Numbered from the stretch's first letter, positions 8,190 to 17,990 are shown. The stretch is 64,000 nucleotides of DNA from Lewinellaceae bacterium (GCA_016712415.1 JADJRC010000027.1:14385-78384); one strand, 5' to 3'. The notes: a model not told the origin generated them from the letters alone. Translations and numbers: made by a program.

Positions 8190-10832
8190 CTAGCCCAACT
8201 CTCCGATCAATGCTGCCACAACACCTGTCCAGCCGGTCTGGTGGCTGGCGCCGACGCCGTGTGCCGTGTCGCCGTGGAAGTATTCATAGAACAACACCAG
8301 GTCGCGGAAATGCGGATTATCGGCATAAATACGGTCGTTGCCGTTGACGGGCCGCAGGCCGTCGGCGCCGGGTTCGAAGATGGAGACCAGGCGTTCAGAA
8401 AGACCGTCTGCAACTTCAGCCAGGTTCTTGTTGTTGCCGGAGCCTGTGGGGTATTCTACCTGGTATTCAGGACCGAAAAAGAGGTGGTATTCACGCAGGG
8501 CCCTGATCAGGAGGTAGTTCATGGGCATCCACACAGGCCCGCGCCAGTTGGAATTGCCGCCAAACAGACCGGTGCTGCTTTCCCCCGGTTCGTATTTCAG
8601 CCCAAATTCCTGCCCTGCAATTTGGATGGAATAACCGTTTTCATGGACTTTGGATATAGAACGGATACCGCCGGGAGAGAGGAACTCGTTTTCGTCGAGC
8701 ATGGCGTGCAGCAGGCGGCTCAGGCGTTCGCGCGGAATAAGCGACAGGTGCAGGGCGCCGTGTACAGGGTGTTCGTCGAGTACCAGGTAGTCGCCGTTAT
8801 CCTGGCGATACTTCTGAAACCAGCGCAGGCGCCGGGTAAATTCCGGAACTTTTTCGAGTTTTGACTTGGGCAGCACGAATACGGCAAACAGGGTGCTGAG
8901 GCCTACCAGCGACCTGACTTTCAGTGGAATGTATTCTCCGTTGGGCATCCCGAGGATATCATAAAAGAAACCTTCGTGCTCGTCCCAGGCCCCCGTCCAG
9001 TCGTGGCTGATGCGGTTGAGGCTCTCGGCGATGTAGACGAAATGCTCGAAGAATTTGGTCGCCACGTCTTCGAAGGTCGGGTCGTACTGAGCAATTTCGA
9101 TGGCCATTTCAAGCATATTGAGACAGTACATGCCCATCCAGGCCGTGCCGTCGGCTTGCTCCAGGTTGCCGCCGCCGGGAATTTCGTTGGAGCGGTCGAA
9201 TACGCCGATGTTATCCAGTCCGAGAAAACCGCCCTCAAATACGTTGTTGCCGTTTTTGTCCTTGCGGTTGACCCACCACGTGAAGTTGATGAGCAGTTTC
9301 TGGAATACCTTTTTCAGGAAGTCCACATCGCCCTGGCCTTCTTTTTCTTTTTCCATTTTGTACACCTGCAGGCACGACCAGGCATGCACGGGCGGGTTGA
9401 CGTCGCCGAACGCCCATTCATACGCGGGCAATTGTCCGTTGGGGTGCATATACCATTCGCGCAGGAACAGGATCAACTGGTTTTTGGCGAATTCGGGGTC
9501 GACCATGGAAAGCGGAACGCAGTGGAAGGCCAGGTCCCAGGCCGCGTACCAGGGGTACTCCCACTTGTCGGGCATGGAGATGATGTCCTCGTTGTTGAGC
9601 GTGCGCCAGTGGCTGTTGCGTCCTGTTTTACGCGATGCAGGCGGCGGCAACTGGCCCGGGTCGCCGTCGATCCAGCGCGGCATGTCGATATTGTAATACT
9701 GCTTCGACCAGAGCATGCCGGCAAGGGCCTGGCGCTGGATGTTTTTCCTGTCGGAAGCGCCCGGATGCCTGGCAATGCTGATTGCGTCGTAGAACTCGTC
9801 CGCTTCTTTTTGGCGCAGGGCAAAGGTTTTGTCGAAGTTTTTGTCAAACGGCGCCTTCACGGCCTCTTTGGAGAGCCGGAGCCGGAACTCCATGCTTTCC
9901 CCACCCTCCACGCGTCGGTGGTACATGGGTGCAAACTTTGTCCCCTCCGTTTTGCCCTCCAGAAAGCCGAAGTTATTCTCCACAAGGGCTGTGTGAAAGG
10001 CGTCCTTTACAAAGGGCGTATCATTGGGTTGTCCCCACAGGCGTTCCTTGTTGTTTTCGTTGTCGGTGAACAATGCGCGTTCCGGTGTTTGGAAATAAAA
10101 GTGGTAGTCGCCCATTTTTTCATGGGAAAGGTCGACAGTGCCGTAGTCTTTTGCGTCGGCCGACCGTCGGATAACCGGTTTCTGGTCCGGCAGCCCAAAC
10201 GACCACTGGTTGCGGAACCACAGGGTGGGCAGCAGCCACAGGTAGGCGGCTTCGCTGCCGCGGTTGTGCACCGTGATCTTTATCAGCAGGTCATTCTTGT
10301 CTGCCTTGGCGTACTCGGTAAACACATCCCAGTACCGGTCGCCGTCGAACACGCCGGTGTCGAGCAGCTCCAGTTCGGGCTCGCCACGGCCGCGCCGGCC
10401 ATTTTCCTGTACCAGTTGTGCGTAGGGGAATTCCGCCTGCGGGTATTTATACAGGTGTTTCATGTAGCTGTGTGTCGGGGTATTATCCAGGTAGTAATAC
10501 AGTTCCTTGACGTCTTCGCCGTGGTTGCCTTCGTTGCCCGAGAGGCCGAACAGGCGTTCCTTGATGATCGGGTCTTTGCCGTTCCAGAGCGCGACGGCGA
10601 AGCAAAGGCGCTGCCATTCGTCGCTGATACCGGCTATACCATCCTCCCCCCAGCGGTATACCCTGGAACGGGCATGGTCGTGCGGGAAATAATCCCAGGC
10701 CGTGCCGCCGGGCGAGTAATCTTCACGGACGGTGCCCCACTGGCGTTCAGAGAGGTAGGGGCCCCAGTGCAACCAGTGTTTTTTACCGGCATAGTGCTCC
10801 TTGAGGCGATTGTTTTCTATGGTATTTTTCAT
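8190..10832 (-). CDS. GH63-type glucosidase
   Basis: 880 aa, intact, starting MKNTIENNRLKEHYAGKKHW. The sequence has the hallmarks of the bacterial ~880-residue glucosidase group of family GH63: an N-terminal beta-sandwich with GKDPIIKERLFGLSGNEGNH, then an (alpha/alpha)6 barrel containing PAYEWAFGDVNPPVHAWS, DEHEGFFYD and GNSNWRGPVWMPMNYLLI near the C-terminus. These enzymes hydrolyse terminal alpha-glucosyl linkages; no signal peptide is visible, so it is probably cytoplasmic. The frame is uninterrupted, unlike the neighbouring debranching enzyme. A Crp-type regulator is divergently transcribed from the shared intergenic region, making regulation by it plausible but unproven. Confidence 0.88.
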   Translation of the reverse strand: MKNTIENNRLKEHYAGKKHWLHWGPYLSERQWGTVREDYSPGGTAWDYFPHDHARSRVYRWGEDGIAGISDEWQRLCFAVALWNGKDPIIKERLFGLSGNEGNHGEDVKELYYYLDNTPTHSYMKHLYKYPQAEFPYAQLVQENGRRGRGEPELELLDTGVFDGDRYWDVFTEYAKADKNDLLIKITVHNRGSEAAYLWLLPTLWFRNQWSFGLPDQKPVIRRSADAKDYGTVDLSHEKMGDYHFYFQTPERALFTDNENNKERLWGQPNDTPFVKDAFHTALVENNFGFLEGKTEGTKFAPMYHRRVEGGESMEFRLRLSKEAVKAPFDKNFDKTFALRQKEADEFYDAISIARHPGASDRKNIQRQALAGMLWSKQYYNIDMPRWIDGDPGQLPPPASRKTGRNSHWRTLNNEDIISMPDKWEYPWYAAWDLAFHCVPLSMVDPEFAKNQLILFLREWYMHPNGQLPAYEWAFGDVNPPVHAWSCLQVYKMEKEKEGQGDVDFLKKVFQKLLINFTWWVNRKDKNGNNVFEGGFLGLDNIGVFDRSNEIPGGGNLEQADGTAWMGMYCLNMLEMAIEIAQYDPTFEDVATKFFEHFVYIAESLNRISHDWTGAWDEHEGFFYDILGMPNGEYIPLKVRSLVGLSTLFAVFVLPKSKLEKVPEFTRRLRWFQKYRQDNGDYLVLDEHPVHGALHLSLIPRERLSRLLHAMLDENEFLSPGGIRSISKVHENGYSIQIAGQEFGLKYEPGESSTGLFGGNSNWRGPVWMPMNYLLIRALREYHLFFGPEYQVEYPTGSGNNKNLAEVADGLSERLVSIFEPGADGLRPVNGNDRIYADNPHFRDLVLFYEYFHGDTAHGVGASHQTGWTGVVAALIGELG

Positions 10833-10863
10833 GCTTGTATGGCAGATTTTTTATTGAATGACA

Positions 10864-10871
10864 CAAAGGTG
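10864..10871 (-). promoter_or_regulatory. Putative -7 element for the GH63 gene
   Basis: Minus-strand CACCTTTG, 32 bp upstream of the glucosidase ATG, resembles the TAnnTTTG element; the first two bases are imperfect. It lies in the divergent region shared with the Crp-type regulator. Confidence 0.4.
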
Positions 10872-10980
10872 CCGACATCCGGGAGGGTGGAAGTTTACCG
10901 GGGTAACATTTGGAGAAATAGTTGTTAATAATCTTGTTGTGCTCTCAACCGTACAGAATTACGATTCTTGCAGCACTTTT

Positions 10981-11583
10981 GTGATATGGCTGTTGAACTT
11001 ACGAGAGGCACTTGTCCACCTCCGGACAAGTATTCATCAAATCTTGCCGCTGGATGGGCAGGAATGGGACGACTTTGCCGATATCTGGCAGGTTTTTGAA
11101 GCAAGACGCAAGGTGATCCTGACGGCGGAAGGCGACACGGAGAAATACGTCTATTTCGTGCTGGAAGGCGTCCAGCGCGCATACGCTGTGGACAACGACG
11201 GGCGGGAAGCCACACTGGTGTTCACCTATCCCTATTCCTTTTCCGGCGTGGCCGATTCATTCCTGCTCCAGCAGCCCTCGCGTTACTTCTTTGAAACGCT
11301 CACACCGAGTCTCTTCTTGCGCGCAACGTTTCGCCAACTGGATGAAACGATGCTGAAACACCACGCCGTCGAGCGTATGATCCGGCTGGCGCTGTCGCAC
11401 ACCCTGGCAGGTGTGCTTACACGGCAGATCGAACTGCAATCGTTTTCTGCCGAGCAGCGGTTCAGGGCTTTGATGCAGCGCAGTCCGCACATCCTGCACC
11501 TGGTGCCGCACAAATACCTGGCAAGTTACCTGGGCATGGACGCGACCAACTTCAGCAAATTTTTGGGGAACATTCGGCTCTGA
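10981..11583 (+). CDS. Crp/Fnr-family transcriptional regulator
   Basis: About 200 aa. The N-terminal part has the cyclic-nucleotide-binding-like beta-roll (FVLEGVQRAYAVDNDGREAT, FTYPYSFSGVADSFL) and the C-terminus has a helix-turn-helix LVPHKYLASYLGMDATNFSK, the usual form in Bacteroidota Crp-like regulators. No ATG sits at the expected start. I chose GTG 10981; TTG 10993 is equally possible. The frame is open from ATG 10858, but that stretch overlaps the divergent promoter and looks non-coding. The DNA-binding end is short but complete. It is transcribed away from the GH63 gene, so control of glucan metabolism is a reasonable guess. Confidence 0.8.
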   Translation: MIWLLNLREALVHLRTSIHQILPLDGQEWDDFADIWQVFEARRKVILTAEGDTEKYVYFVLEGVQRAYAVDNDGREATLVFTYPYSFSGVADSFLLQQPSRYFFETLTPSLFLRATFRQLDETMLKHHAVERMIRLALSHTLAGVLTRQIELQSFSAEQRFRALMQRSPHILHLVPHKYLASYLGMDATNFSKFLGNIRL

Positions 11584-11737
11584 AAAACCGTCTGAAAAGT
11601 GTTGAGCAACCAACTACCGCTGAGGCAAGCGGCGGTATTAACCTCTGATCGTTTTAATATCTTGGTTTTTACCAAGAATAGTGTGGTAAGGGTGCGGGAC
11701 TTTTGCAGCAATGTTAACAATGCTAACAATGTCAACC

Positions 11738-12331
11738 ATGCAACACCACACCGCAACACTGCTCGAATCACTACACCGGCAAACCGAAACTTTTCTTCAG
11801 AAGGCCGTTTCCGAATGGCAAATGCTGCCGCCGGAGGTAATGGCCGCACAGCCTGCTCCCGGGCAATGGAGCGCGGCCCAATGCCTGGAGCACCTGAACA
11901 TCTATGGCCGGTACTATCTGCCGGCTATAGAGAAGGCGATTGAACAGGCAAAACAGCGGGGCCACCGGCCGGCCCCCTTGTTCCGGTCCGGCTGGCTCGG
12001 CGACTATTTTGCCAAACTCATGCGACCCGGACCCGATAGCGTTTTGAAGAGTAAGATGAAATCGCCTAAAAACGCTGTTCCCGCTACCAACCCGGCCCCC
12101 CGTGCCATGCTGGCCGAATTCATCGACCAACAGGAGATACTGCAGCAACTGCTCCATGCAGCAGCATCTGTCGATATCAACCGGGTACGCATACCAATAT
12201 CCATTGCACCCTGGATCCGGCTGAAACTGGGCGACACCTTTTTGTTCCTGACGGCGCATATCGAGCGACACCTGTTGCAGGCGGAGCGGGCCGTGGCGCT
12301 GTCGGGGCAGCAAAGGGCGGTGTCTGCCTGA
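11738..12331 (+). CDS. DinB-like protein (second copy)
   Basis: 197 aa from ATG 11738 (MQHHTATLLESLHRQTETFL). Upstream in-frame ATGs at 11711, 11720 and 11729 sit in a repetitive ACAATG stretch. PGQWSAAQCLEHLNIYGRYY and the late FLFLTAHIERHLLQAE fit the His-containing helices of the DinB_2 group. It is only distantly similar to the DinB-like protein at 7.5 kb. It lies 154 bp downstream of the Crp-type regulator on the same strand. Function unknown; members are often thiol- or metal-dependent enzymes. Confidence 0.75.
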   Translation: MQHHTATLLESLHRQTETFLQKAVSEWQMLPPEVMAAQPAPGQWSAAQCLEHLNIYGRYYLPAIEKAIEQAKQRGHRPAPLFRSGWLGDYFAKLMRPGPDSVLKSKMKSPKNAVPATNPAPRAMLAEFIDQQEILQQLLHAAASVDINRVRIPISIAPWIRLKLGDTFLFLTAHIERHLLQAERAVALSGQQRAVSA

Positions 12332-12464
12332 TTTGTGCAGGACACGTTCAACTCCGGCTGCTTCACCGCATCGCTGTTCGAAACAAATTGATCCTGGCCT
12401 TTGGGCTGTCCTCTTACATCGTATCTTTCCGGCACAGGGAGTATACAGGCTCCCCTGCCCGCAA

Positions 12465-15069
12465 ATGAACTGGCATACGCTCCCGCTCGACAAAGTTTAT
12501 GAACACCTGGGCTCCTCGGCACTGGGCATCAGCTCCGGTCTTGCGCAGGAACGGCTCGCGCAGTACGGCTTTAATGAATTAGAAGAAACGAAAAAGAGCC
12601 CCGTCTGGAAGTTGTTCCTGCGCCAGTTCGCCAATTTTATGATTCTCGTGTTGGTGGCAGCGGCCCTGGTTTCCGGGCTTTTCGGCGACATTACCGATGC
12701 CATTGTAATCGTCGTCATTGTTATTGTCAATGCCGTCATTGGCTTTGTTCAGGAATACCGCGCCGAAAAAGCAATGGAATCGCTGCGCGAAATGGCGGCT
12801 CAGGAAGCCACGGTGATTCGTAGCGGCCGGTTGGCCCATATTCCGGCAACGGACCTGGCGCCCGGTGATGTGGTCGCGCTGGAAGCAGGTGATATGGTGC
12901 CCGCCGATGTTCGCCTGTTCGACGTCCACAGTCTGCGTGTGGAAGAGGCCTCCCTGACAGGCGAGTCCTATGCCGTTGAGAAAAACAGCGCGGTACTTGA
13001 AGATATAAACGCACCGCTTGGCGACCGGGTTAACATGGCCTACAAGGGTACTGCCGTCACCTACGGGCGGGCAAAGGGTGTTGTCGTCGCCACGGGCATG
13101 CACACTGAACTGGGTAATATTGCCCGGATGTTTCAGGAAGATGATATCGAGACGCCCCTGCAAAAGCGCCTCGCCGAGTTTGGGAAAAGGCTCTCGTACA
13201 TCATATTGCTGATCTGCATGGCCTACTTTACCATCGGCTATCTCCGGGGCGAACCGCCTCTCCTGATGCTGCTTACGGCAATCTCCCTGGCAGTGGCGGC
13301 GATCCCCGAGGCATTGCCGGCCGTCATCACGATTGCCCTTGCGCTGGGCGCCAAACGCATGATCCGGCAGAACGCGCTGGTGCGCAGGCTGCCCGCAGTC
13401 GAAACGCTGGGCTCGGTCACCTATATCTGTTCCGACAAAACCGGCACCCTCACCGTCAACCGGATGACGGTCCAGGAGGTGTTTACGGGCGACGCGCTTG
13501 TGCCGCTGCAGGAAATCGGGCGCCGCAAAGACGGCGAACAGATGGCGTGGCTCCTGAAAGGTATGGCTTTGTGCAACGATGTAGCGGAAACAGAAGCCGG
13601 CAAGGCCATAGGCGATCCGACGGAACTCGCTTTCGTCCATGCAGCAAAAGAACACGGGTTGGTGAAAAGCGAACTGGAACAGATACATCCGCGTGTGGCT
13701 GAAATACCCTTCGATTCCGAGCGAAAGTGCATGACGACCATTCACCGGGATGGCGCGGAATTTATCGCACTTACAAAAGGCGCACTCGATGTTTTGCTCG
13801 ACAAAAAAACGGCATTGACCCGGCCAGAAACAGACAAATGGGCGGCGAAAGGCGAAGAGATGGCAGAAAAAGGTTTGCGGGTGCTCGGGTTTGCCATGCG
13901 GCGCTGGAAGGAGCTTCCCGATGAAATAACCAGTACAACCATAGAGAACGGCCTCACGATTATCGGGGCGGTTGGTCTGATCGACCCTCCGCGCGAGGAG
14001 GCCAGGCAGGCCGTTCTGGAATGCAATCGGCCGGAATCAAACCGGTTATGATCACAGGCGATTATCTCGTTACGGCTAAAAACATAGCGCAACGCCTGGG
14101 TATCATCGAATCCGGCGACGAACTTACGATGACCGGCAGGAAACTTGCCGCCATGCCGGCAGAGGAGTTCGAACAAAGGGTCGAGCAAATCCGCGTCTAT
14201 GCCCGCGTATCGCCGGAGCAGAAACTGAACATCGTAAAGGCGCTGCAGGCGAAGGGACATTTTGTCGCCATGACCGGCGATGGCGTGAACGACGCACCCT
14301 CGCTGAAAAGAGCCGACATCGGCGTGGCAATGGGCGTTACGGGCACCGGCGTCGCCAGGGAAGCCGCCGATATGATCCTGCTCGACGACAACTTCGCCAC
14401 CATTGTAAAGGCCGTAAAGCAGGGCAGGCGCATTTTGACAACATCCGCAAGTTTGTCAAATACATCATGACCGGCAATTCGGGCGAGATATGGACCCTGG
14501 TACTCGCCCCGATTTTCGGGCTGCCCATACCGCTGCTGCCCATACAGATTCTGTGGATCAACCTGGTCTCCGACGGCCTGCCGGGTATTGCGCTGGCCGC
14601 CGAACCAACAGAAAAAGGCGTGATGCGGCGCCCGCCCCGCCCGGCTGATGAAAGTATTTTTGCGGGTGGACTGGGCAGGCATATCGTTTGGGTGGGCTTG
14701 CTGATGGGGGTGGTGTGCATCGCCACACAAACGATCGCTATCCGTTCCGGCGACAGCCACTGGCAGACTATGGTGTTTGCCATACTGAGTTTCAGCCAGA
14801 TGGGCCATGTACTCGCCATTCGGTCCGAATCAACTTCAATTTTTCGGCAGGGCCTGTTTTCCAACCTTCCCCTGCTTGGCGCAGTGCTGCTGACGTTCGT
14901 GCTGCAACTGGCAACCATTTATGTTCCCGCACTGAATCCGATCTTTAATACGGCGCCGCTAAGTCTGAACGAATTGCTGGCCGTTCTGGCAGCATCGTCG
15001 GTGGTATTTATTGCGGTAGAACTGGAAAAAATGGTGAAAAGGGTAAGGTCGCGACACCCTGCGGGTTAA
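12465..15069 (+). CDS. P2-type cation-transporting ATPase (Ca2+-type), two frameshifts
   Basis: Corrected length is about 868 aa from ATG 12465 (MNWHTLPLDKVYEHLG). Visible motifs are the actuator SLTGES (about residues 163-168), the M4 ion-site AAIPEALPAV, phosphorylation CSDKTGTLT with Asp324, KGA in ALTKGALDVLL, and the hinge TGDGVNDAPSLKRADIG; C-terminal helices follow. PEALP and overall length fit bacterial calcium-type P2 pumps. The frame breaks near 14019-14021 (GAATG should be GAAATG, giving LEMQSAGIKPVMITGD) and at 14433-14436 (four T should be five, giving RRIFDNIRKFVKYIMTG). Both are single-base losses in homopolymers, so I expect an intact gene. A TATCTTTC motif at 12422-12429 is a possible -7 element. 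Confidence 0.88.
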
Positions 15070-15150
15070 AATAATCATAACTTGCTTCGAACCGACGTGG
15101 AAAGCGTGGATATGCAACCCCTGCGGTAGGCGCGCGGTACGTACGGGTAT

Positions 15151-15191
15151 AAGAAAAGCGGCTGTCCGGTAACCGGACAGCCGCTTTTCTT
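15151..15191. terminator. Bidirectional terminator between the ATPase and rplS
   Basis: A perfect 20-bp inverted repeat (AAGAAAAGCGGCTGTCCGGT and its complement) centred at 15171, with an A-rich left flank and T-rich right flank, separates two convergent genes. It is placed and shaped as a Rho-independent terminator for both. Confidence 0.9.
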
Positions 15192-15211
15192 ATTGTGTCG
15201 GCTTGCCAGAA

Positions 15212-15583
15212 TCAGTTCTGGCTGGTCGTCATTTTCATTTCCTTGATGCGTGCCCGCTTGCCTACCAGTCCGCGCAGGTAGTACAGGCGTGCGCGGCGTA
15301 CACGACCGCGTTTCATAACCTGGATACCGGCGATGTTCGGGTTGGAGAACGCAAAAATGCGCTCTACACCTACACCATGCGACAGTTTGCGTACGGTAAA
15401 GGTTTTGGTCAGGCCGTGACCTTTAATCTGGATTACATCGCCGCGGTACGCTTGTTCGCGGGTTTTGTCGCCTTCCACGATCCGGTAGGTAACTGTAATG
15501 GTATCGCCGGTTTTGAATTCCGGAAACTGCGGCTTGGTCAGCAGTTGATCGTGAACAAATTGTATGGCTTCCAACTCTTTCAT
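15212..15583 (-). CDS. rplS: 50S ribosomal protein L19
   Basis: 123 aa from ATG 15583 (MKELEAIQFVHDQLLTKPQF). Characteristic L19 segments are FKTGDTITVTYRIVEGDKTR, RGDVIQIKGHGLTKTFTVRK and GVERIFAFSNPNIAGIQVMK, followed by the basic tail RGRVRRARLYYLRGLVGKRA. The longer in-frame ORF upstream is ruled out by the promoter element at 15620-15627. L19 sits at the 30S-50S interface. It is alone on the minus strand between a strong terminator and a divergent YceI gene. Confidence 0.97.
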   Translation of the reverse strand: MKELEAIQFVHDQLLTKPQFPEFKTGDTITVTYRIVEGDKTREQAYRGDVIQIKGHGLTKTFTVRKLSHGVGVERIFAFSNPNIAGIQVMKRGRVRRARLYYLRGLVGKRARIKEMKMTTSQN

Positions 15584-15619
15584 TGCAGGAGTATTTGTAT
15601 CGTCTAAATTTAAGAGGCG

Positions 15620-15627
15620 CAAAGGTA
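15620..15627 (-). promoter_or_regulatory. -7 promoter element of rplS
   Basis: Minus-strand TACCTTTG matches the Bacteroidota -7 consensus TAnnTTTG and lies 37 bp upstream of the rplS start. Confidence 0.65.
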
Positions 15628-15753
15628 CAACGCCGTCCCGGAAAAAAAAATTATGTTTTGAAAATTTCCCAAAAACAAATTTCCCCAAAAAATGTCTGTG
15701 GTCATTAAACAAGCATTAACTTTTGATGTTACAACACTTAAATTTAAAACGTA

Positions 15754-15761
15754 TACCTTTG
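15754..15761 (+). promoter_or_regulatory. -7 promoter element of the YceI gene
   Basis: TACCTTTG matches TAnnTTTG, about 61 bp upstream of ATG 15823 in an AT-rich region. It is divergent from the rplS promoter and shares the 130-bp intergenic region with it. Confidence 0.65.
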
Positions 15762-15822
15762 TCGCGGTTTTATAACCTGCTACTCTTCAATTGTTCATCC
15801 GATTAAAAACTTGAAAAAAAAC

Positions 15823-16404
15823 ATGAAAAAACTGCTCCTCCTCCCGCTTTTGGCTATTCTGGCCATGTCCGCTTACGCCCCCACAACCTACAACGTTGAT
15901 GTTAATTCCAGCGCTGTGGTTTGGACAGGCTACAAAGTGACCGGCAAGCACACCGGTACCGTGAAGATCAAGACCGGCACCCTGAGCTGGGACAACGGCC
16001 AACTTTCCGGCGGTTCCTTTGATATTGACATGACGTCTATTACAGATACTGATCTGGAAGGCGAATGGGCTGCAAAACTGGTCGGCCACCTGAAAAGCGA
16101 AGATTTCTTCGGCGTGGACAAGTACCCGACTTCCAAATTTGTCATCACGAAAGTTATCCCGCAGGATACCAAAGGCAACTACAAGATCCTCGGCAACCTG
16201 ACCATCAAGGAAACGACGAAAGAGGTGAAATTCTTCGCCAATGCATCGGAAAGCGATGGCAAAATCACCGCTTCGGGCAAGATCACGGTCGACCGTTCCG
16301 ATTTTAACGTGCGTTACGGTTCCGGTTCCTTCTTCGACGGCCTGGGCGACAAAACGATCTACGACGAATTCGACCTGCAGGTATCGCTGGTTGCGAAGAA
16401 GTAA
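15823..16404 (+). CDS. YceI-family periplasmic lipid-binding-like protein
   Basis: 193 aa from ATG 15823 (MKKLLLLPLLAILAMSAYA, a clear signal peptide). TYNVDVNSSAVVWTGYKVTG, SGGSFDIDMTSITDTD, LKSEDFFGVDKYPTSKF and ITVDRSDFNVRYGSGSF are the standard blocks of the YceI lipocalin-like fold, which binds polyisoprenoid-type lipids. A TTG 12 bp upstream is in frame but the ATG is preferred. It has its own promoter and terminator, so it is probably monocistronic. Physiological role here unknown. Confidence 0.93.
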   Translation: MKKLLLLPLLAILAMSAYAPTTYNVDVNSSAVVWTGYKVTGKHTGTVKIKTGTLSWDNGQLSGGSFDIDMTSITDTDLEGEWAAKLVGHLKSEDFFGVDKYPTSKFVITKVIPQDTKGNYKILGNLTIKETTKEVKFFANASESDGKITASGKITVDRSDFNVRYGSGSFFDGLGDKTIYDEFDLQVSLVAKK

Positions 16405-16438
16405 GTCTGGTTACAGGGGAATGCCCCTTTCAAAGAAA

Positions 16439-16472
16439 AGCCCAAAACTTTTTTCAAAAAAAGTTTTGGGCT
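16439..16472. terminator. Terminator after the YceI gene
   Basis: AGCCCAAAACTTTTTT pairs with AAAAAAGTTTTGGGCT in a near-perfect 16-bp stem 35 bp after the stop, an A/T-rich hairpin typical of Rho-independent termination. Confidence 0.85.
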
Positions 16473-16567
16473 CATTTTCACGGGCATTTACAGGGTGTAA
16501 CAGGATAATGCGCTGCACAGGTTGTGCGGCGTTTATTTTAACAGGGCCATCATAAAATATTGTAAGT

Positions 16568-16631
16568 GAATTTGTTGCAGCGGGGAGGCAAGAATTTGTA
16601 AAATTTTCGCCTCCCCTGCTGCAACAAATTC
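16568..16631. repeat. Large hairpin upstream of a T9SS protein gene
   Basis: GAATTTGTTGCAGCGGGGAG... (16568-16589) pairs with 16609-16631 over 22 bp with one bulged base and a 19-nt AT-rich loop. It lacks a T-tract and comes after a separate terminator, so it is not an obvious terminator. The remainder of the gap 16405-16775 shows nothing else. Confidence 0.75.
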
Positions 16632-16775
16632 AATCCCGCTACCATCCAAACCCTTAACTTCGCGGTCCGAATTTTGCTGATCCTTGCTAAAATATGCCGG
16701 CGCTTGTACGATACATACCGTTTTCAGCGTTTTCAGGCAAAAATCAGTTTCGTATAGTTCAAAAAATACACCCTC

Positions 16776-17990
16776 ATGCTTCGAGTTTGTTCATTTTTCG
16801 CGCTGGCGGTCGGCATGCTGTGCCTTACGGCTTTCCGGGCGGATGACCCGAAGTGCAACAACCGGCATTTCTCCTCCAACGCAATCGTTCCCCGAACCGC
16901 TGCCTGTTCGGTATGGCATACTGATTCGCCCGACGCGTTTGTCGCCGATACCAATATCGCCCTGAATATACTGATGCTCAATTACAGCGCGTACGACAGC
17001 GCTTATGCAACCAAGGTACGCCAGGCCATTCAGGGGCATTTGCCGTCGTCCTCCATTACGGAATATTGGGAAGGCTCGCCGCGTGAACTGGGCGCAGCCC
17101 TGGCCACCCACGATGTGGTGGTGGCTGCTTATCCCTACGGCGGCAGTTCGGTCTTGCATGCCGCTTGCGGCAAATTGCTGACACAATATGTCCGGCAGGG
17201 TGGGGTAGTGATTTTTACCGGGACAGACGATTACCAGGTGATCCGCGAATTCGGCCTGCTGGATGTGAAATCCGGATACTTCTGCCAGGACCCTGTTATA
17301 CATGATATTGCTGTCGGGCATCCCATTCTTGAGGGCACCCGGGAGCAGTTTCCCCTCAGCGACTTTGCCTATCCGCTCGATATTGTCGATCGCGATTTTG
17401 TCACCCTGGTCGACGTGCTGGGCTACGACGATGAAGACGCACAGACACGCTGCTGGATGGACCTTGATACCACCGAGGTATCGGCTTTCGACGTGCGCGG
17501 GTTTCCGGTGATCGGTTACAAACCCCTGGGCCTTGGAAAAGTGATCTACCTGGGGATGGAATATTACCACAGTCAGGCCGAACCCGTGCGCATTCTTGTC
17601 AATGCCATTTGCTGGGCTGCCCGTACAAAAAACAATTCCAGCCTGGCAACCGCCAGCAACGCTTGGACCAGCAAAACTGTCCGGCGCAGCGAGGAAGTCC
17701 TGCATGCCGGCAGCGGCCTTCCGCAACAGGATATATTCGATCTGAAAATATACCCGAACCCCTATTTCGACAAAGCCTCGCTTGATATCGAGTTGAAAAA
17801 CCCGACTACCCTTGAGGTGGAAATGACCGACGAAAGCGGCCGGATCGCTGCGGTGGTTTTGCCGCAAAAGAACCTGAACGCAGGCTTTTACCGGCTCGAC
17901 CTGCCCAATGTGCCGACAGGGGTATATTTCGTGCGCTGTAAAACGGGCGAGCGGACTACCGTGCGCAAGGTGGTGAAGGCGGAACATTAA
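16776..17990 (+). CDS. Secreted protein with T9SS C-terminal sorting domain
   Basis: 404 aa, MLRVCSFFALAVGMLCLTAF (signal peptide). Residues ~60-290 look like a Rossmann-type glutamine-amidotransferase/ThuA-like domain (NILMLNYSAYDSAYATKVRQ, VVVAAYPYGGSSVLHAACGK, GGVVIFTGTDDYQVI, VGHPILEGTREQ, GKVIYLGMEYYHS). The last ~80 residues (DLKIYPNPYFDKASLDIE ... GVYFVRCKTGERTTVRKVVK) are a type A T9SS sorting domain, so the protein should be exported across the outer membrane and probably surface-attached. A catalytic triad is not evident. The gene is intact and isolated. Confidence 0.8.
   Translation: MLRVCSFFALAVGMLCLTAFRADDPKCNNRHFSSNAIVPRTAACSVWHTDSPDAFVADTNIALNILMLNYSAYDSAYATKVRQAIQGHLPSSSITEYWEGSPRELGAALATHDVVVAAYPYGGSSVLHAACGKLLTQYVRQGGVVIFTGTDDYQVIREFGLLDVKSGYFCQDPVIHDIAVGHPILEGTREQFPLSDFAYPLDIVDRDFVTLVDVLGYDDEDAQTRCWMDLDTTEVSAFDVRGFPVIGYKPLGLGKVIYLGMEYYHSQAEPVRILVNAICWAARTKNNSSLATASNAWTSKTVRRSEEVLHAGSGLPQQDIFDLKIYPNPYFDKASLDIELKNPTTLEVEMTDESGRIAAVVLPQKNLNAGFYRLDLPNVPTGVYFVRCKTGERTTVRKVVKAEH

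Noticed and set aside
8976..10928. 650-codon open frame on the plus strand opposite the GH63 gene
   Set aside because: It mirrors the GC-biased codon pattern of a clearly conserved gene on the other strand; the translation has no family motif and no sensible start context.
12333..12464. N-terminal extension of the P-type ATPase frame
   Set aside because: The extension lacks similarity to ATPases, and ATG 12465 begins exactly where the family-like N-terminus starts; a -7-like motif lies within the extension.
14019..14436. Programmed frameshifting in the ATPase gene
   Set aside because: Both sites are simple homopolymer losses without slippery heptamers or pseudoknots, and similar errors occur throughout the window.
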